Assembly: GCA_017307505.1 (NCBI GenBank)
Contig: JAFKEE010000017.1
Coordinates: forward strand, 1 to 64,000
Length of the DNA stretch: 64,000 bases
Direction of reading: 5' to 3'
Source of the DNA: Acidobacteriota bacterium
GTDB lineage: Bacteria > Acidobacteriota > Terriglobia > Bryobacterales > Bryobacteraceae
Shown here: positions 51,347-59,079 of the stretch, in pieces
How the letters are laid out: every line of letters starts with the position of its first letter
How positions within the stretch are numbered: position 1 is the first letter of the stretch
Notes under the pieces: generated by a model
What the model was told of the DNA's origin: nothing
Databases searched by the model: none
What the model saw: only the letters and a program-made list of their open reading frames with translations
Position numbers and translations under genes: made by a program

Positions 51347-52042
51347 ATGCACACCCATCGGATCTCCCGAATTGCCCTGACCGTTTCCGCCCTGATGATT
51401 TTCTTCCTTGCGCCCTGCGCGCAGGCAGAGACGCCGCGCACCATCACGCTGGAGGAACTGGCACGCAGCCTGCCCAAGGAGCCCATCCACGTCGTCTTCG
51501 ACGTCGACGATACCGTGCTGTTCACCTCACCCGGATTCCAGTGGGGCTCCCGTACTTACGGCTCGCAGATTGTCTCGGCCGGCGTCTCCGTGCGCGAGGA
51601 AGACCTGCCGTCCGACGAGGACCGCCGCAAGTACCGCGAGTTCTGGACGAAGATGAACAACGAGCTCGACCAGTACAGCGTGAAGAAGTGGATCGCGAGC
51701 GAACTGATCGCCCTGCACAAGTCGCGCGGGGACAGGATTTACTTTGTCACGAAACGGATCTACACCGGCAGCGAGAAGCTGACCGGCCTGCTGCGCAGCG
51801 AATTCGGCCTACCGGCGGATTCGCCGGCCGTGATCTTCACCAGCCGCCAGCCGAAGACCAAGGCTTTTCGCGAGATCCAGGCGCAGGTGAGCTACGGCGA
51901 TTCCGATGGGGATATTCGCGATTCGATCCAGGCCGGAGCGCGCCCCATCCGCGTTCTGCGCTCCCCTGCCTCGGTGAACCACGAGCCCACGCACAACGGC
52001 GGCTTTGGCGAGGAAGTGCTCTATCACTCAGAAAACGACTGA
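51347..52042 (+). CDS. aphA: Class B acid phosphatase
   Basis: 231 residues, close to E. coli AphA (237). It has a signal peptide (ISRIALTVSALMIFFLAPCAQA) and the DDDD-superfamily motif FDVDDTVLFTSPGF, with nucleophile Asp52 and Asp54, plus FVTKR and YGDSDGDI for the later motifs. Class B enzymes are periplasmic magnesium-dependent phosphomonoesterases that take phosphate from nucleotides and other esters. The start is the ATG at 51347. It converges with a TolC-like gene 21 bp away. Confidence 0.95.
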   Translation: MHTHRISRIALTVSALMIFFLAPCAQAETPRTITLEELARSLPKEPIHVVFDVDDTVLFTSPGFQWGSRTYGSQIVSAGVSVREEDLPSDEDRRKYREFWTKMNNELDQYSVKKWIASELIALHKSRGDRIYFVTKRIYTGSEKLTGLLRSEFGLPADSPAVIFTSRQPKTKAFREIQAQVSYGDSDGDIRDSIQAGARPIRVLRSPASVNHEPTHNGGFGEEVLYHSEND

Positions 52043-52063
52043 GCCGGGGCGTCCGGCCCAGCC

Positions 52064-53986
52064 CTATTTCTGCTCTGACGATACAGGGGGCACGGACGGC
52101 GCCGCGGACAGCTTGCCGGCGCTGACCTCGGCCAGTTGGACGTGGTTTGTCTCAAGCACGGCGCCCAGCGTCTGGTCCATCAGGACGCGGGCATTCGTGT
52201 AGCTGATGAGCGCGGAAACTTCGGCTGCCTGGGCCGTGGTCAGATCCCGCTGCTGACGGACGACGTCGGTCGGCGTCGAAGCGCCCAGTTCGAACTTGCG
52301 CTGTTCGCCCTTCAGGAGTTCTTCCGCCAGAGCCTTGTTCTTCAGGGCGGCCTCGTAGCGGGCCTTGGACTGCTCCAGCGCCACGCTGGCGTTCATGATG
52401 TCCACCTGCAGCTGCTTCACGTCCTTCTGCAGCGCCAGCTGGCTCTGCCGCATCTGCAGGTTGCCGATGTTGGAATCGGCCTGCGCCTGCCGGTTATAGA
52501 CAGGCAACTGGACGAAGGCGCCGATGCCCTGGGAGGGGAAGTTCCGGCGAAACACCTGCCCCACGGCCGTCCCCAATCCGCCCTCAAAGTACGAGTCTGG
52601 CGGAGCGCTGCCCGGCACATTGCGGGCCGTGCCCGCCAAGCCGGAATTTGTCGTGCTTCCGAATACCTGCAGAGAAGGAAGCACGCCATTCTTCGTACCC
52701 AGGTTGTTGATCTCCGAGTTGACCAGATTCGCTTTCTCCAGCGCGATATCCGGACGCTGGGCGATGGCCTTTTCCACCAGTTCCTGGAGCGGGGGCACGG
52801 GCGCCTGATCGGGCGCCACCAGACGGTCGACCGGAATGATTTGCGCGGCCGCCAGGATGGGGTCCCTGACCCCATTTCGACTGAGCAGGCTCTTCAACTG
52901 CAATTCCTGTTGCTGGAGCCCAGTCTGCGCGTTCACCATATCCAGGCGAGCGGTGGCGGCCTGGGACTCCACCGGAATGAGGTCGCCTTCCGACAAGGTC
53001 CCGACTTCGATCTTGCGTTTGCCGTCGGCCACCAGCCGGTCTGCCACGTCCAGGGCGGCCATTCTCGACCGGAGCGTCTCGTGATTCCCCACCAGCGCGT
53101 AGTAGGCATTCAGCACCCGCACCACAACCGTTATGACCTGGTTGCGAAAGGTGAGCGAGGAGTTCCTGACGCCGTTCTGCGTCACCGTGATGTTGCGAGA
53201 GTTCACCGCGACACCGAATCCGCGTAGCAGGTTGTGCTGGAATTGAAGCGCCAGGCGCGGCGCCACCGACGGGTTCAAAACGTTGCTGGGCGAATTCTCA
53301 TTCAGATAGTTGCTGTTGTAGCTCAGCGTGACGCTGCCGCCGCTGAGCAGGCCCTGCTGGATGGACGCGTTGTACACGCGCTGATCCTGAACCAGCACCG
53401 ACGTGATGCTCTGGACGCTGTTCGGCTGAGGCAGGGTGCGGTGGCTGTAGGTGAAGGCGCCCTTGATGGTCGGATCCAGATTCTGGGTGACCGGACCCAC
53501 CTGGCTGATGGTGGCATTGCCGCCGCCGCGATTGGTGGCTCCGTTGTTGCCGCTGCTGACGCCGGCCGCCGCCTGGCTGCCCAGGACGCCCTGGCCGCTC
53601 GCCACCGACTGCGACTGTGAGGCGCCACTGGGGACACCCGGCAGGGTTCCGCCGGCTTTCGCGCGGTTCAACTGCCATTCCGCCATCAGCGGACCATAGC
53701 GGGCCACTTCCAGGTCGATACTGTTTTCCAGGGCGAGGGCGATGGCGTCCTGCACCGTCAGATAGAGCTTGCCGGCTCGCACCATGCTCGCCAGACGGTC
53801 CGTATTGTTCATCCGGACCGGAGGCACGGTGGGGGTGGAATAAGTTCGGATGCCCCAGGCTGCGGTCGACCGGACCGGCGCAATGGGCTGCTGCGCCAGC
53901 ATGGGCGTCACCGGGCACAGGACACACAGGCCCGCCGCCAGGTAGCGGCGGATCGCAAAGAATCTGCCGGCCGTGCGAGCGTTCAT
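52064..53986 (-). CDS. TolC-family outer-membrane efflux protein, second of a tandem pair
   Basis: 640 residues, about 150 more than E. coli TolC. A signal precedes the mature protein (RYLAAGLCVLCPVTPMLAQQ). RAGKLYLTVQDAIALALENS is the OEP opening motif; helical stretches such as QVITVVVRVLNAYYALVGNHE and a repeated domain near the C-terminus (LTTAQAAEVSALISYTNARV) give the usual internal duplication. A Gly/Ser/Asn-rich insert lies near 120-165. It overlaps its paralog upstream by 4 nt. Confidence 0.92.
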   Translation of the reverse strand: MNARTAGRFFAIRRYLAAGLCVLCPVTPMLAQQPIAPVRSTAAWGIRTYSTPTVPPVRMNNTDRLASMVRAGKLYLTVQDAIALALENSIDLEVARYGPLMAEWQLNRAKAGGTLPGVPSGASQSQSVASGQGVLGSQAAAGVSSGNNGATNRGGGNATISQVGPVTQNLDPTIKGAFTYSHRTLPQPNSVQSITSVLVQDQRVYNASIQQGLLSGGSVTLSYNSNYLNENSPSNVLNPSVAPRLALQFQHNLLRGFGVAVNSRNITVTQNGVRNSSLTFRNQVITVVVRVLNAYYALVGNHETLRSRMAALDVADRLVADGKRKIEVGTLSEGDLIPVESQAATARLDMVNAQTGLQQQELQLKSLLSRNGVRDPILAAAQIIPVDRLVAPDQAPVPPLQELVEKAIAQRPDIALEKANLVNSEINNLGTKNGVLPSLQVFGSTTNSGLAGTARNVPGSAPPDSYFEGGLGTAVGQVFRRNFPSQGIGAFVQLPVYNRQAQADSNIGNLQMRQSQLALQKDVKQLQVDIMNASVALEQSKARYEAALKNKALAEELLKGEQRKFELGASTPTDVVRQQRDLTTAQAAEVSALISYTNARVLMDQTLGAVLETNHVQLAEVSAGKLSAAPSVPPVSSEQK

Positions 53987-55896
53987 TGCTTCACCTGCCC
54001 GGCCTCGGGCGCCTTGGAAGCAGGCCCGCCATTGCCGCGCATGGCCTCTTCCACCGACACGTGATTGACATCCAGGGTGCGGCCCAACGCCTGCTCCAGG
54101 GAGATTCGAGCGTGCGTGTAATTTGCCATCGCCTGCACTTCCGAACTCTGGGCATTGGCGAGGTCGCGCTGGTCCTGCACCACCTGGAAAGACGTGGAGG
54201 CGCCCAGAGAGAACTTCTTCTGGTCGGCTTCCAGCGTTTGCAGCGCCAGGGTGCGCGCCGTTTTCGCCGCATCGTAACGGGCCTTAGCCTGTTCCAAACC
54301 GATCATGGCGTTCTGGACATCCACCCGCACCTGATTCAGAGTCTTCTGCAGGTTGAGCTCGTTCTGCCGGATTTCGATGAGGCTGGTCACGTAATCCGAC
54401 TGGGCTGCGCGATTGCGCAGCGGAATGTTGAGGGAGAAGCCGGCGGAGTAGTTCGGATAATTGCGCCGCGCAATCTGGCCCAACAGGTTGCCATAGCCGC
54501 CCACCAGAGGCGAACCAGCGGCACCGGCGGCCAGCCCGAGCGCCGTCAGGTCGCCCGTCAAACCGTTGTTCGTCAGTTCCGCGAAGGCCTGCAGTGTGGG
54601 CTTGAGGGAGTTCTTGATGCCAACCAGGTTGAGGTTGTTGCTCTCCAGGTTCAGGCGGCTCTGCTGGATTTCGGGCCGCTTCTCCACTGCCTCGGCGACC
54701 AACTTCTCCAGTTCCCCGACTCCGGCCGCGTCCGGCGGGGCGATGCGGTCGAGGGCAATGATGTGAACCGCGGCCAGATCCGCGCTCGCCACGCCCGAGC
54801 GGCTGAGCGCATTCTTCAGCACGGTTTCCTGCTGCAACAAGTTGGTCCGGGCGATGACGAGATCCTGCTTGGCGGCGTAAAGCTGCGATTCCGCGCGCGT
54901 CACTTCGATTTCCGCCAGTGTGCCGACCTCGACCATTCGCTTGTTGTCGTCGTACAACTGCTGAGCGGTCTTGACCGCCTGCTCCCGCGCCTGGACATCC
55001 TGCTGGAAGCTCACCAGGTCCCAATAAAGGTTCAGCACAGCCGAGATGGTGGTGATGAGCTGGAGCTTGAACTGCAGGTCTGTGACTTTCAGGTTGTTCT
55101 TCTGGACGCGGATGTTGCGTCCGTTGACTGCCGAGCCGAACCCCTGCAGCAGGTTCTGGGTCAATTGCAGATCGAGATTGCCCGACGTGTACGGATTCAG
55201 GGTGAAGAAATTACTGTTCACATGGGTGTACTGGCTGGAGTAGCTCATGGTGGCGCCGAGGCCAAAGAGCCAGTTCTGCGAGTAGGCCGCCTGGTAGGTC
55301 CGTGTATCCGCGACCAGCGCGTTCGTACCGGTCAGCACCGTGTTGCTCTGGGGGGAGGTGGTGTGTTGGAAGTTCGCGAAGGCCGAGATCGTCGGGTCCA
55401 GGGTCGGGATGCTCGGCCCCAACTGGGTGAGGATGCCGCCGCCGGAACTGACGCCGCTGCCAGCCGACCCGGCGCTGCCGCCGGTCAGGCTCACGCCCTG
55501 CAGGCTCACGCTTTGCGGTCCCGGAGCTACACCCAAACCGACGGCACGCAGGACACCGCCGCCTTGCGCGCGCTTCAGCACTTCCCGGGCCAGAAGTGGC
55601 GCATAGCGCTGTACTTCGACGTCAATGTTGTTTTCGATCGCCAGCGCAACAACATCCTGCGCCGTGAGATAAAGGTTCCCCGCCCGCACCAGACTGTCCA
55701 ACCTGGACGAATTCGCCAAGTTGATGGCCGGAACATTCCGGGTCCGGTATGGATCTAGGAGCCGCCCGAATCGTCCAGTGGCAGGGTCGATTCTCACTGC
55801 AGTCTGGGCCGTAGCGGATTGGGCGACAAGCAGCGATGCACACAGGAAAACTGAGAGGAGGCGAGGGGCCTCACCGCGAGCGTGTAGAACCTTCAT
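53983..55896 (-). CDS. TolC-family outer-membrane efflux protein, first of a tandem pair
   Basis: 637 residues, clearly paralogous to the next gene (RAGNLYLTAQDVVALAIENN against the same motif there). Signal peptide LLSVFLCASLLVAQSATAQ. It is also longer than E. coli TolC, with a Ser/Gly-rich segment near 120-155. No inner-membrane pump or adaptor is encoded nearby, so partners must lie elsewhere. The start has an A-rich leader without a Shine-Dalgarno sequence (ATAAAAATAG before ATG). Confidence 0.93.
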   Translation of the reverse strand: MKVLHARGEAPRLLSVFLCASLLVAQSATAQTAVRIDPATGRFGRLLDPYRTRNVPAINLANSSRLDSLVRAGNLYLTAQDVVALAIENNIDVEVQRYAPLLAREVLKRAQGGGVLRAVGLGVAPGPQSVSLQGVSLTGGSAGSAGSGVSSGGGILTQLGPSIPTLDPTISAFANFQHTTSPQSNTVLTGTNALVADTRTYQAAYSQNWLFGLGATMSYSSQYTHVNSNFFTLNPYTSGNLDLQLTQNLLQGFGSAVNGRNIRVQKNNLKVTDLQFKLQLITTISAVLNLYWDLVSFQQDVQAREQAVKTAQQLYDDNKRMVEVGTLAEIEVTRAESQLYAAKQDLVIARTNLLQQETVLKNALSRSGVASADLAAVHIIALDRIAPPDAAGVGELEKLVAEAVEKRPEIQQSRLNLESNNLNLVGIKNSLKPTLQAFAELTNNGLTGDLTALGLAAGAAGSPLVGGYGNLLGQIARRNYPNYSAGFSLNIPLRNRAAQSDYVTSLIEIRQNELNLQKTLNQVRVDVQNAMIGLEQAKARYDAAKTARTLALQTLEADQKKFSLGASTSFQVVQDQRDLANAQSSEVQAMANYTHARISLEQALGRTLDVNHVSVEEAMRGNGGPASKAPEAGQVKQ

Positions 55897-56104
55897 CTAT
55901 TTTTATAACGGTCGGACTTGGGTTAAGTTCCAGAATTTACTCTAGCCGGAGAGTTTTTTTGGAGCGAACACGGCCAGTTCCGCATCCGAACCGCGCGTTT
56001 GGCAGGCCATTTGCGCCGCGGCTCGCCGCTCCATCGCCATCCGGCAGACTTTCTGCCTACTAGGCAAGCTTATCCCATCCAACCGCTAGCCGTCCGCCGG
56101 ACCC

Positions 56105-56506
56105 CTAGAGTCCCTGGTAACTGATCGCGAACAGAACGCCCAGTACCAGATCCACCAACCCAAAGCCGATGGCCGACGCCGGCACCCGCCCGAAGACGCC
56201 AAGCACCAGCACCGCCAGTCCGAACGAGAACTTCTCGATCAGCGCCGCCGGAATCAGGGCCCGGTACCGCCTGGGATCGCGCGAAATGATCAGGAACGCC
56301 ACCTGCCAGGCCAGCGCGACACCCAGAAAACCGTAGAAGAACTCGGGATGACTCTGCGCGGGCGACTCCGCCGGACTCACCAGCAGTTCGGTAAAGTACA
56401 TCGGCGTCAGCAGCAGGACGCCCCAGATGCCCGCGCCGAGGAAGACCGCCCGGGCGAGGCGAACACCCCGGCAGTCTTCCGTCTTGTTGATAGGAAACCA
56501 GCTCAT
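56105..56506 (-). CDS. Small integral membrane protein
   Basis: 133 residues with four hydrophobic segments (about 18-38, 57-75, 85-105 and 110-130). No family recognised. It overlaps the stop of the cytochrome c gene by 4 nt and is co-transcribed with it, which suggests an accessory or anchoring role; this is inference. Confidence 0.75.
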   Translation of the reverse strand: MSWFPINKTEDCRGVRLARAVFLGAGIWGVLLLTPMYFTELLVSPAESPAQSHPEFFYGFLGVALAWQVAFLIISRDPRRYRALIPAALIEKFSFGLAVLVLGVFGRVPASAIGFGLVDLVLGVLFAISYQGL

Positions 56507-57501
56507 CAGAAGCCCGCTGTCTGCGTCACGCCAGGATGCTTGTCCACCCGATTAGGGATGGTCGACTGAGTCTGCAGGTAGCGGTAAATCGCCGAAAGAT
56601 CGTCCGGATCCATCTGCGACAGGTTCAGCCAGGGCATGAGAGTGAACTGGCCCGGCTGCAGTTTAGGCGCCCCGTTGACAACGTAGGTCCGTTGCAGGGT
56701 GAAGCGCTGGATGAAATAGTCTTCCGTCCAGCGGCCGATCCCCGTATCCGGATCCGGGGTAATGTTGGCGCTCACCACTTTACCCAGGGGCGTATCGAAT
56801 ACCCTGCCCCCTGCAAACTTCATACTTTCGTCCAGACTATGCCCATCCGCGGGCGTGTGGCAATCGATGCAATGGCCCAGGTTGGCGAGGTAAGCTCCGT
56901 ACTCCGCATTGCGGCCGCGCTCCGGCGACTTCACCTTCGACACCGGCTCCGGATAGGTCTTCATCAATACGTTGATGGGGAATGGGATCTTCATCTTCGG
57001 CAGGTTGCTCTTCACCGGCGCGAGCGTATTCATGTAAGCCACCAGCGACTCCACGTCGTAGTCGCTCATTTTGCTGAAGTTCTTGTACGGCATCATGGGA
57101 AACAGGGTCCGGCCGTCGCGGCTGATTCCCTCCCGGATCGCCCGGATCTTCTCCCCGTCGGTCCAGTTGCCGAGCCCTGTCTCCTTGTCTGGCGTGATGT
57201 TGGCTGTGACCAGCGGGCTGATCGGACCCTTCTCCGGGATGATCTGCCCCTTGCCCCGCCCTGACACGACCACCGGCCCTCCGAACCTGGAATAGTCCCT
57301 CTCGGAATGGCAGCCGTCGCAATCGGCGACGACTTCAAAGAGATACTTGCCGCGGGCAATGCGGTCGGCGCTCATGGGCACGGCGCCGGCGCGCGGCTGG
57401 GTGCTGCGCGGCAGATACAGTCCATAGTAGAGAGCCGTCGTACCCGCCACGACGGCGGCCACCGAGGCGATAGCTGAGACGATCCTGGTCCAGGTTTTCA
57501 T
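56506..57501 (-). CDS. Diheme cytochrome c, alcohol-dehydrogenase-subunit type
   Basis: 331 residues from the ATG at 57501, with AGAGGAAA upstream. An N-terminal membrane helix (IVSAIASVAAVVAGTTALYYG) anchors it to the outside face. Two CXXCH heme sites are present: CDGCH at 61-65 and CIDCH at 211-215. Each domain has a distal methionine candidate (FPMMPYK, FTLMPW). This resembles the cytochrome subunits of quinoprotein dehydrogenases, but no dehydrogenase is encoded beside it. Confidence 0.92.
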   Translation of the reverse strand: MKTWTRIVSAIASVAAVVAGTTALYYGLYLPRSTQPRAGAVPMSADRIARGKYLFEVVADCDGCHSERDYSRFGGPVVVSGRGKGQIIPEKGPISPLVTANITPDKETGLGNWTDGEKIRAIREGISRDGRTLFPMMPYKNFSKMSDYDVESLVAYMNTLAPVKSNLPKMKIPFPINVLMKTYPEPVSKVKSPERGRNAEYGAYLANLGHCIDCHTPADGHSLDESMKFAGGRVFDTPLGKVVSANITPDPDTGIGRWTEDYFIQRFTLQRTYVVNGAPKLQPGQFTLMPWLNLSQMDPDDLSAIYRYLQTQSTIPNRVDKHPGVTQTAGF

Positions 57502-57588
57502 GGTGTTTCCTCTTCCTTCACTCACTTCACGCGCAGCAAGCGGGCAAAGGGGATCAAACTCTACGAAAGACAGTTTGTTTACACCGGC

Positions 57589-57615
57589 TGTCACACGGCG
57601 CCATACTGCCTCGTC
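57589..57615 (+). promoter_or_regulatory. ECF41-type promoter
   Basis: TGTCACA (57589-57595), 16 bp, then CGTC (57612-57615). This is exactly the motif I know for ECF41 sigma factors, here 20 bp before the carboxymuconolactone decarboxylase gene whose operon encodes an ECF41 factor. Confidence 0.85.
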
Positions 57616-57635
57616 TCACCCGGCGAGAGAACAAC

Positions 57636-58247
57636 ATGAGCAGAATCGAAGGCATTGCCCCCCAACGCGCCGGATTCTTCCTGCGCCTCTTCTATCGAAT
57701 GGCGGTGAAGATTACCGGCAAGATCACCGGCACCGCCGTCCTGCCGCAGCCCATCACCGTGGCGGCGCTGCAGCCCAAGCTTCTGCTGGGCAGCGCCGGG
57801 ATGGAACAGGCCCTCTCGTCCTGCCGGTCTGTACCTGAGAACCTGGAATCCCTGGCCTCGATGGCCGCGGCGCGAACCGTCGGTTGCGCCTATTGCATCG
57901 ACATAGGCCCGGCTGTCGCCCGTCTTCGGGGCGTATCGGAGCGCCAGATCCTGGAACTGATGGACTTCGAGACCAGCACTGCGTTCGACGAGGTGGAGCG
58001 CGCGCTCATCCGCTATAGCATGGCCATGTGTTCGACCCCCATCAAGGTCACCGATGAGGTGTTCGCCGCGGTGCGCCGGCACTTCTCACCGGCCCAGATC
58101 GTGGAACTGACCGCCGCCATCGCCTGGGAGAACAATCGCGCGCGCTTCAACCACGCCTTGGAGCTCGACCCCGACGGCTTCAGCGAAGGCGCCTACTGCC
58201 TGCTTCCTACCCAGGTACAATCGTCGATACATGCACCCGGCGTCTGA
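57636..58247 (+). CDS. Carboxymuconolactone decarboxylase-family protein (ECF41 partner)
   Basis: 203 residues, AhpD-like fold with the redox pair in GCAYCIDIG (CxxC near 83-86) and the later helix VELTAAIAWENNRARFNHAL. Such proteins are the classical targets of ECF41 factors and are thought to be thiol oxidoreductases or isomerases. It overlaps the sigma gene by 17 nt and has an ECF41 promoter. A second CMD-fold protein, AhpD, is at the left of the window. Confidence 0.92.
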   Translation: MSRIEGIAPQRAGFFLRLFYRMAVKITGKITGTAVLPQPITVAALQPKLLLGSAGMEQALSSCRSVPENLESLASMAAARTVGCAYCIDIGPAVARLRGVSERQILELMDFETSTAFDEVERALIRYSMAMCSTPIKVTDEVFAAVRRHFSPAQIVELTAAIAWENNRARFNHALELDPDGFSEGAYCLLPTQVQSSIHAPGV

Positions 58248-59076
58248 TTTCGAGCAGCACCGGTCCGCACTCTTCGGCCTGGCGTACCGCATGCTGGGCT
58301 CGGCGCACGAGGCCGAAGACATCGTGCAGGAGGCCTACCTGCGCTATGCGGCGGAAACCGCGCCCATTCTGTCGCTCAAGCCGTACCTGATGACGATCGT
58401 CGCCAGGTTGTGCCTGGACACCATGAAATCGGCCAGGGTCCGGCGGGAAGAGTACATCGGACCCTGGCTGCCGGAACCGGTCCTCACCTCTACCCCGGCC
58501 GATACCGCCATCGAGGCGGAGTCCCTCTCCTTCGCCTTCCTGGTTGTTTTGGAAACCCTGTCTCCGGCCGAGCGGGCCGTCTTTCTGCTACGCGAAGTTT
58601 TCGACTACGATTACGCCGACATCGCCGCCATGCTGGAGACCAGTGAGGCAAATTGCCGCCAGCTGCTGAAGCGCGCGCGAACCCACATCGACGCCCGCCG
58701 CCCGCGCTTCCCCATTCCCGAGCAGCGCCACCAGGCGCTTCTCAGTTCCTTCGCGCAGGCGTGCGCGGACGGCGATCTCCACTCCATCTCGGCCATGCTC
58801 GTGAACGACGCCAAAATGTACAGCGACGGTGGAGGCAAGGTACGCGCGGCGCTGAACCCGATTCACGGCGCGGATGCCATCAGCCGCTTCTTCGTCGGCA
58901 TAAGAGGCAAGGGCCAGGCCGGGGTCACGGTCAGGATTGGCCCTGTGAACGGCCAGCCCGCCGTCCTGGGCTATGTGGGAGACCAGTTGGTGTATGTTGC
59001 TCAGGTGCGGCTGGAAGGCGACTCGATCTCGGAGATCTACATCGTCGCCAACCCCGACAAGCTTCCTTCCGTCTGA
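58231..59076 (+). CDS. ECF sigma factor, ECF41/SigJ type with SnoaL-like C-terminal domain
   Basis: 281 residues. Sigma regions 2 (LGSAHEAEDIVQEAYLRY) and 4 (LSPAERAVFLLREVFDYDY) are followed by the WLPEP linker and a SnoaL-like extension with YSDGGGKVRAAL, a signature of ECF41. The WLPEP motif is complete here, unlike the copy at 12552-13448. It shares an operon with the CMD protein, the standard ECF41 arrangement. It converges with the kinase gene 3 bp away. Confidence 0.95.
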   Translation: MHPASDFEQHRSALFGLAYRMLGSAHEAEDIVQEAYLRYAAETAPILSLKPYLMTIVARLCLDTMKSARVRREEYIGPWLPEPVLTSTPADTAIEAESLSFAFLVVLETLSPAERAVFLLREVFDYDYADIAAMLETSEANCRQLLKRARTHIDARRPRFPIPEQRHQALLSSFAQACADGDLHSISAMLVNDAKMYSDGGGKVRAALNPIHGADAISRFFVGIRGKGQAGVTVRIGPVNGQPAVLGYVGDQLVYVAQVRLEGDSISEIYIVANPDKLPSV

Positions 59077-59079
59077 AGC

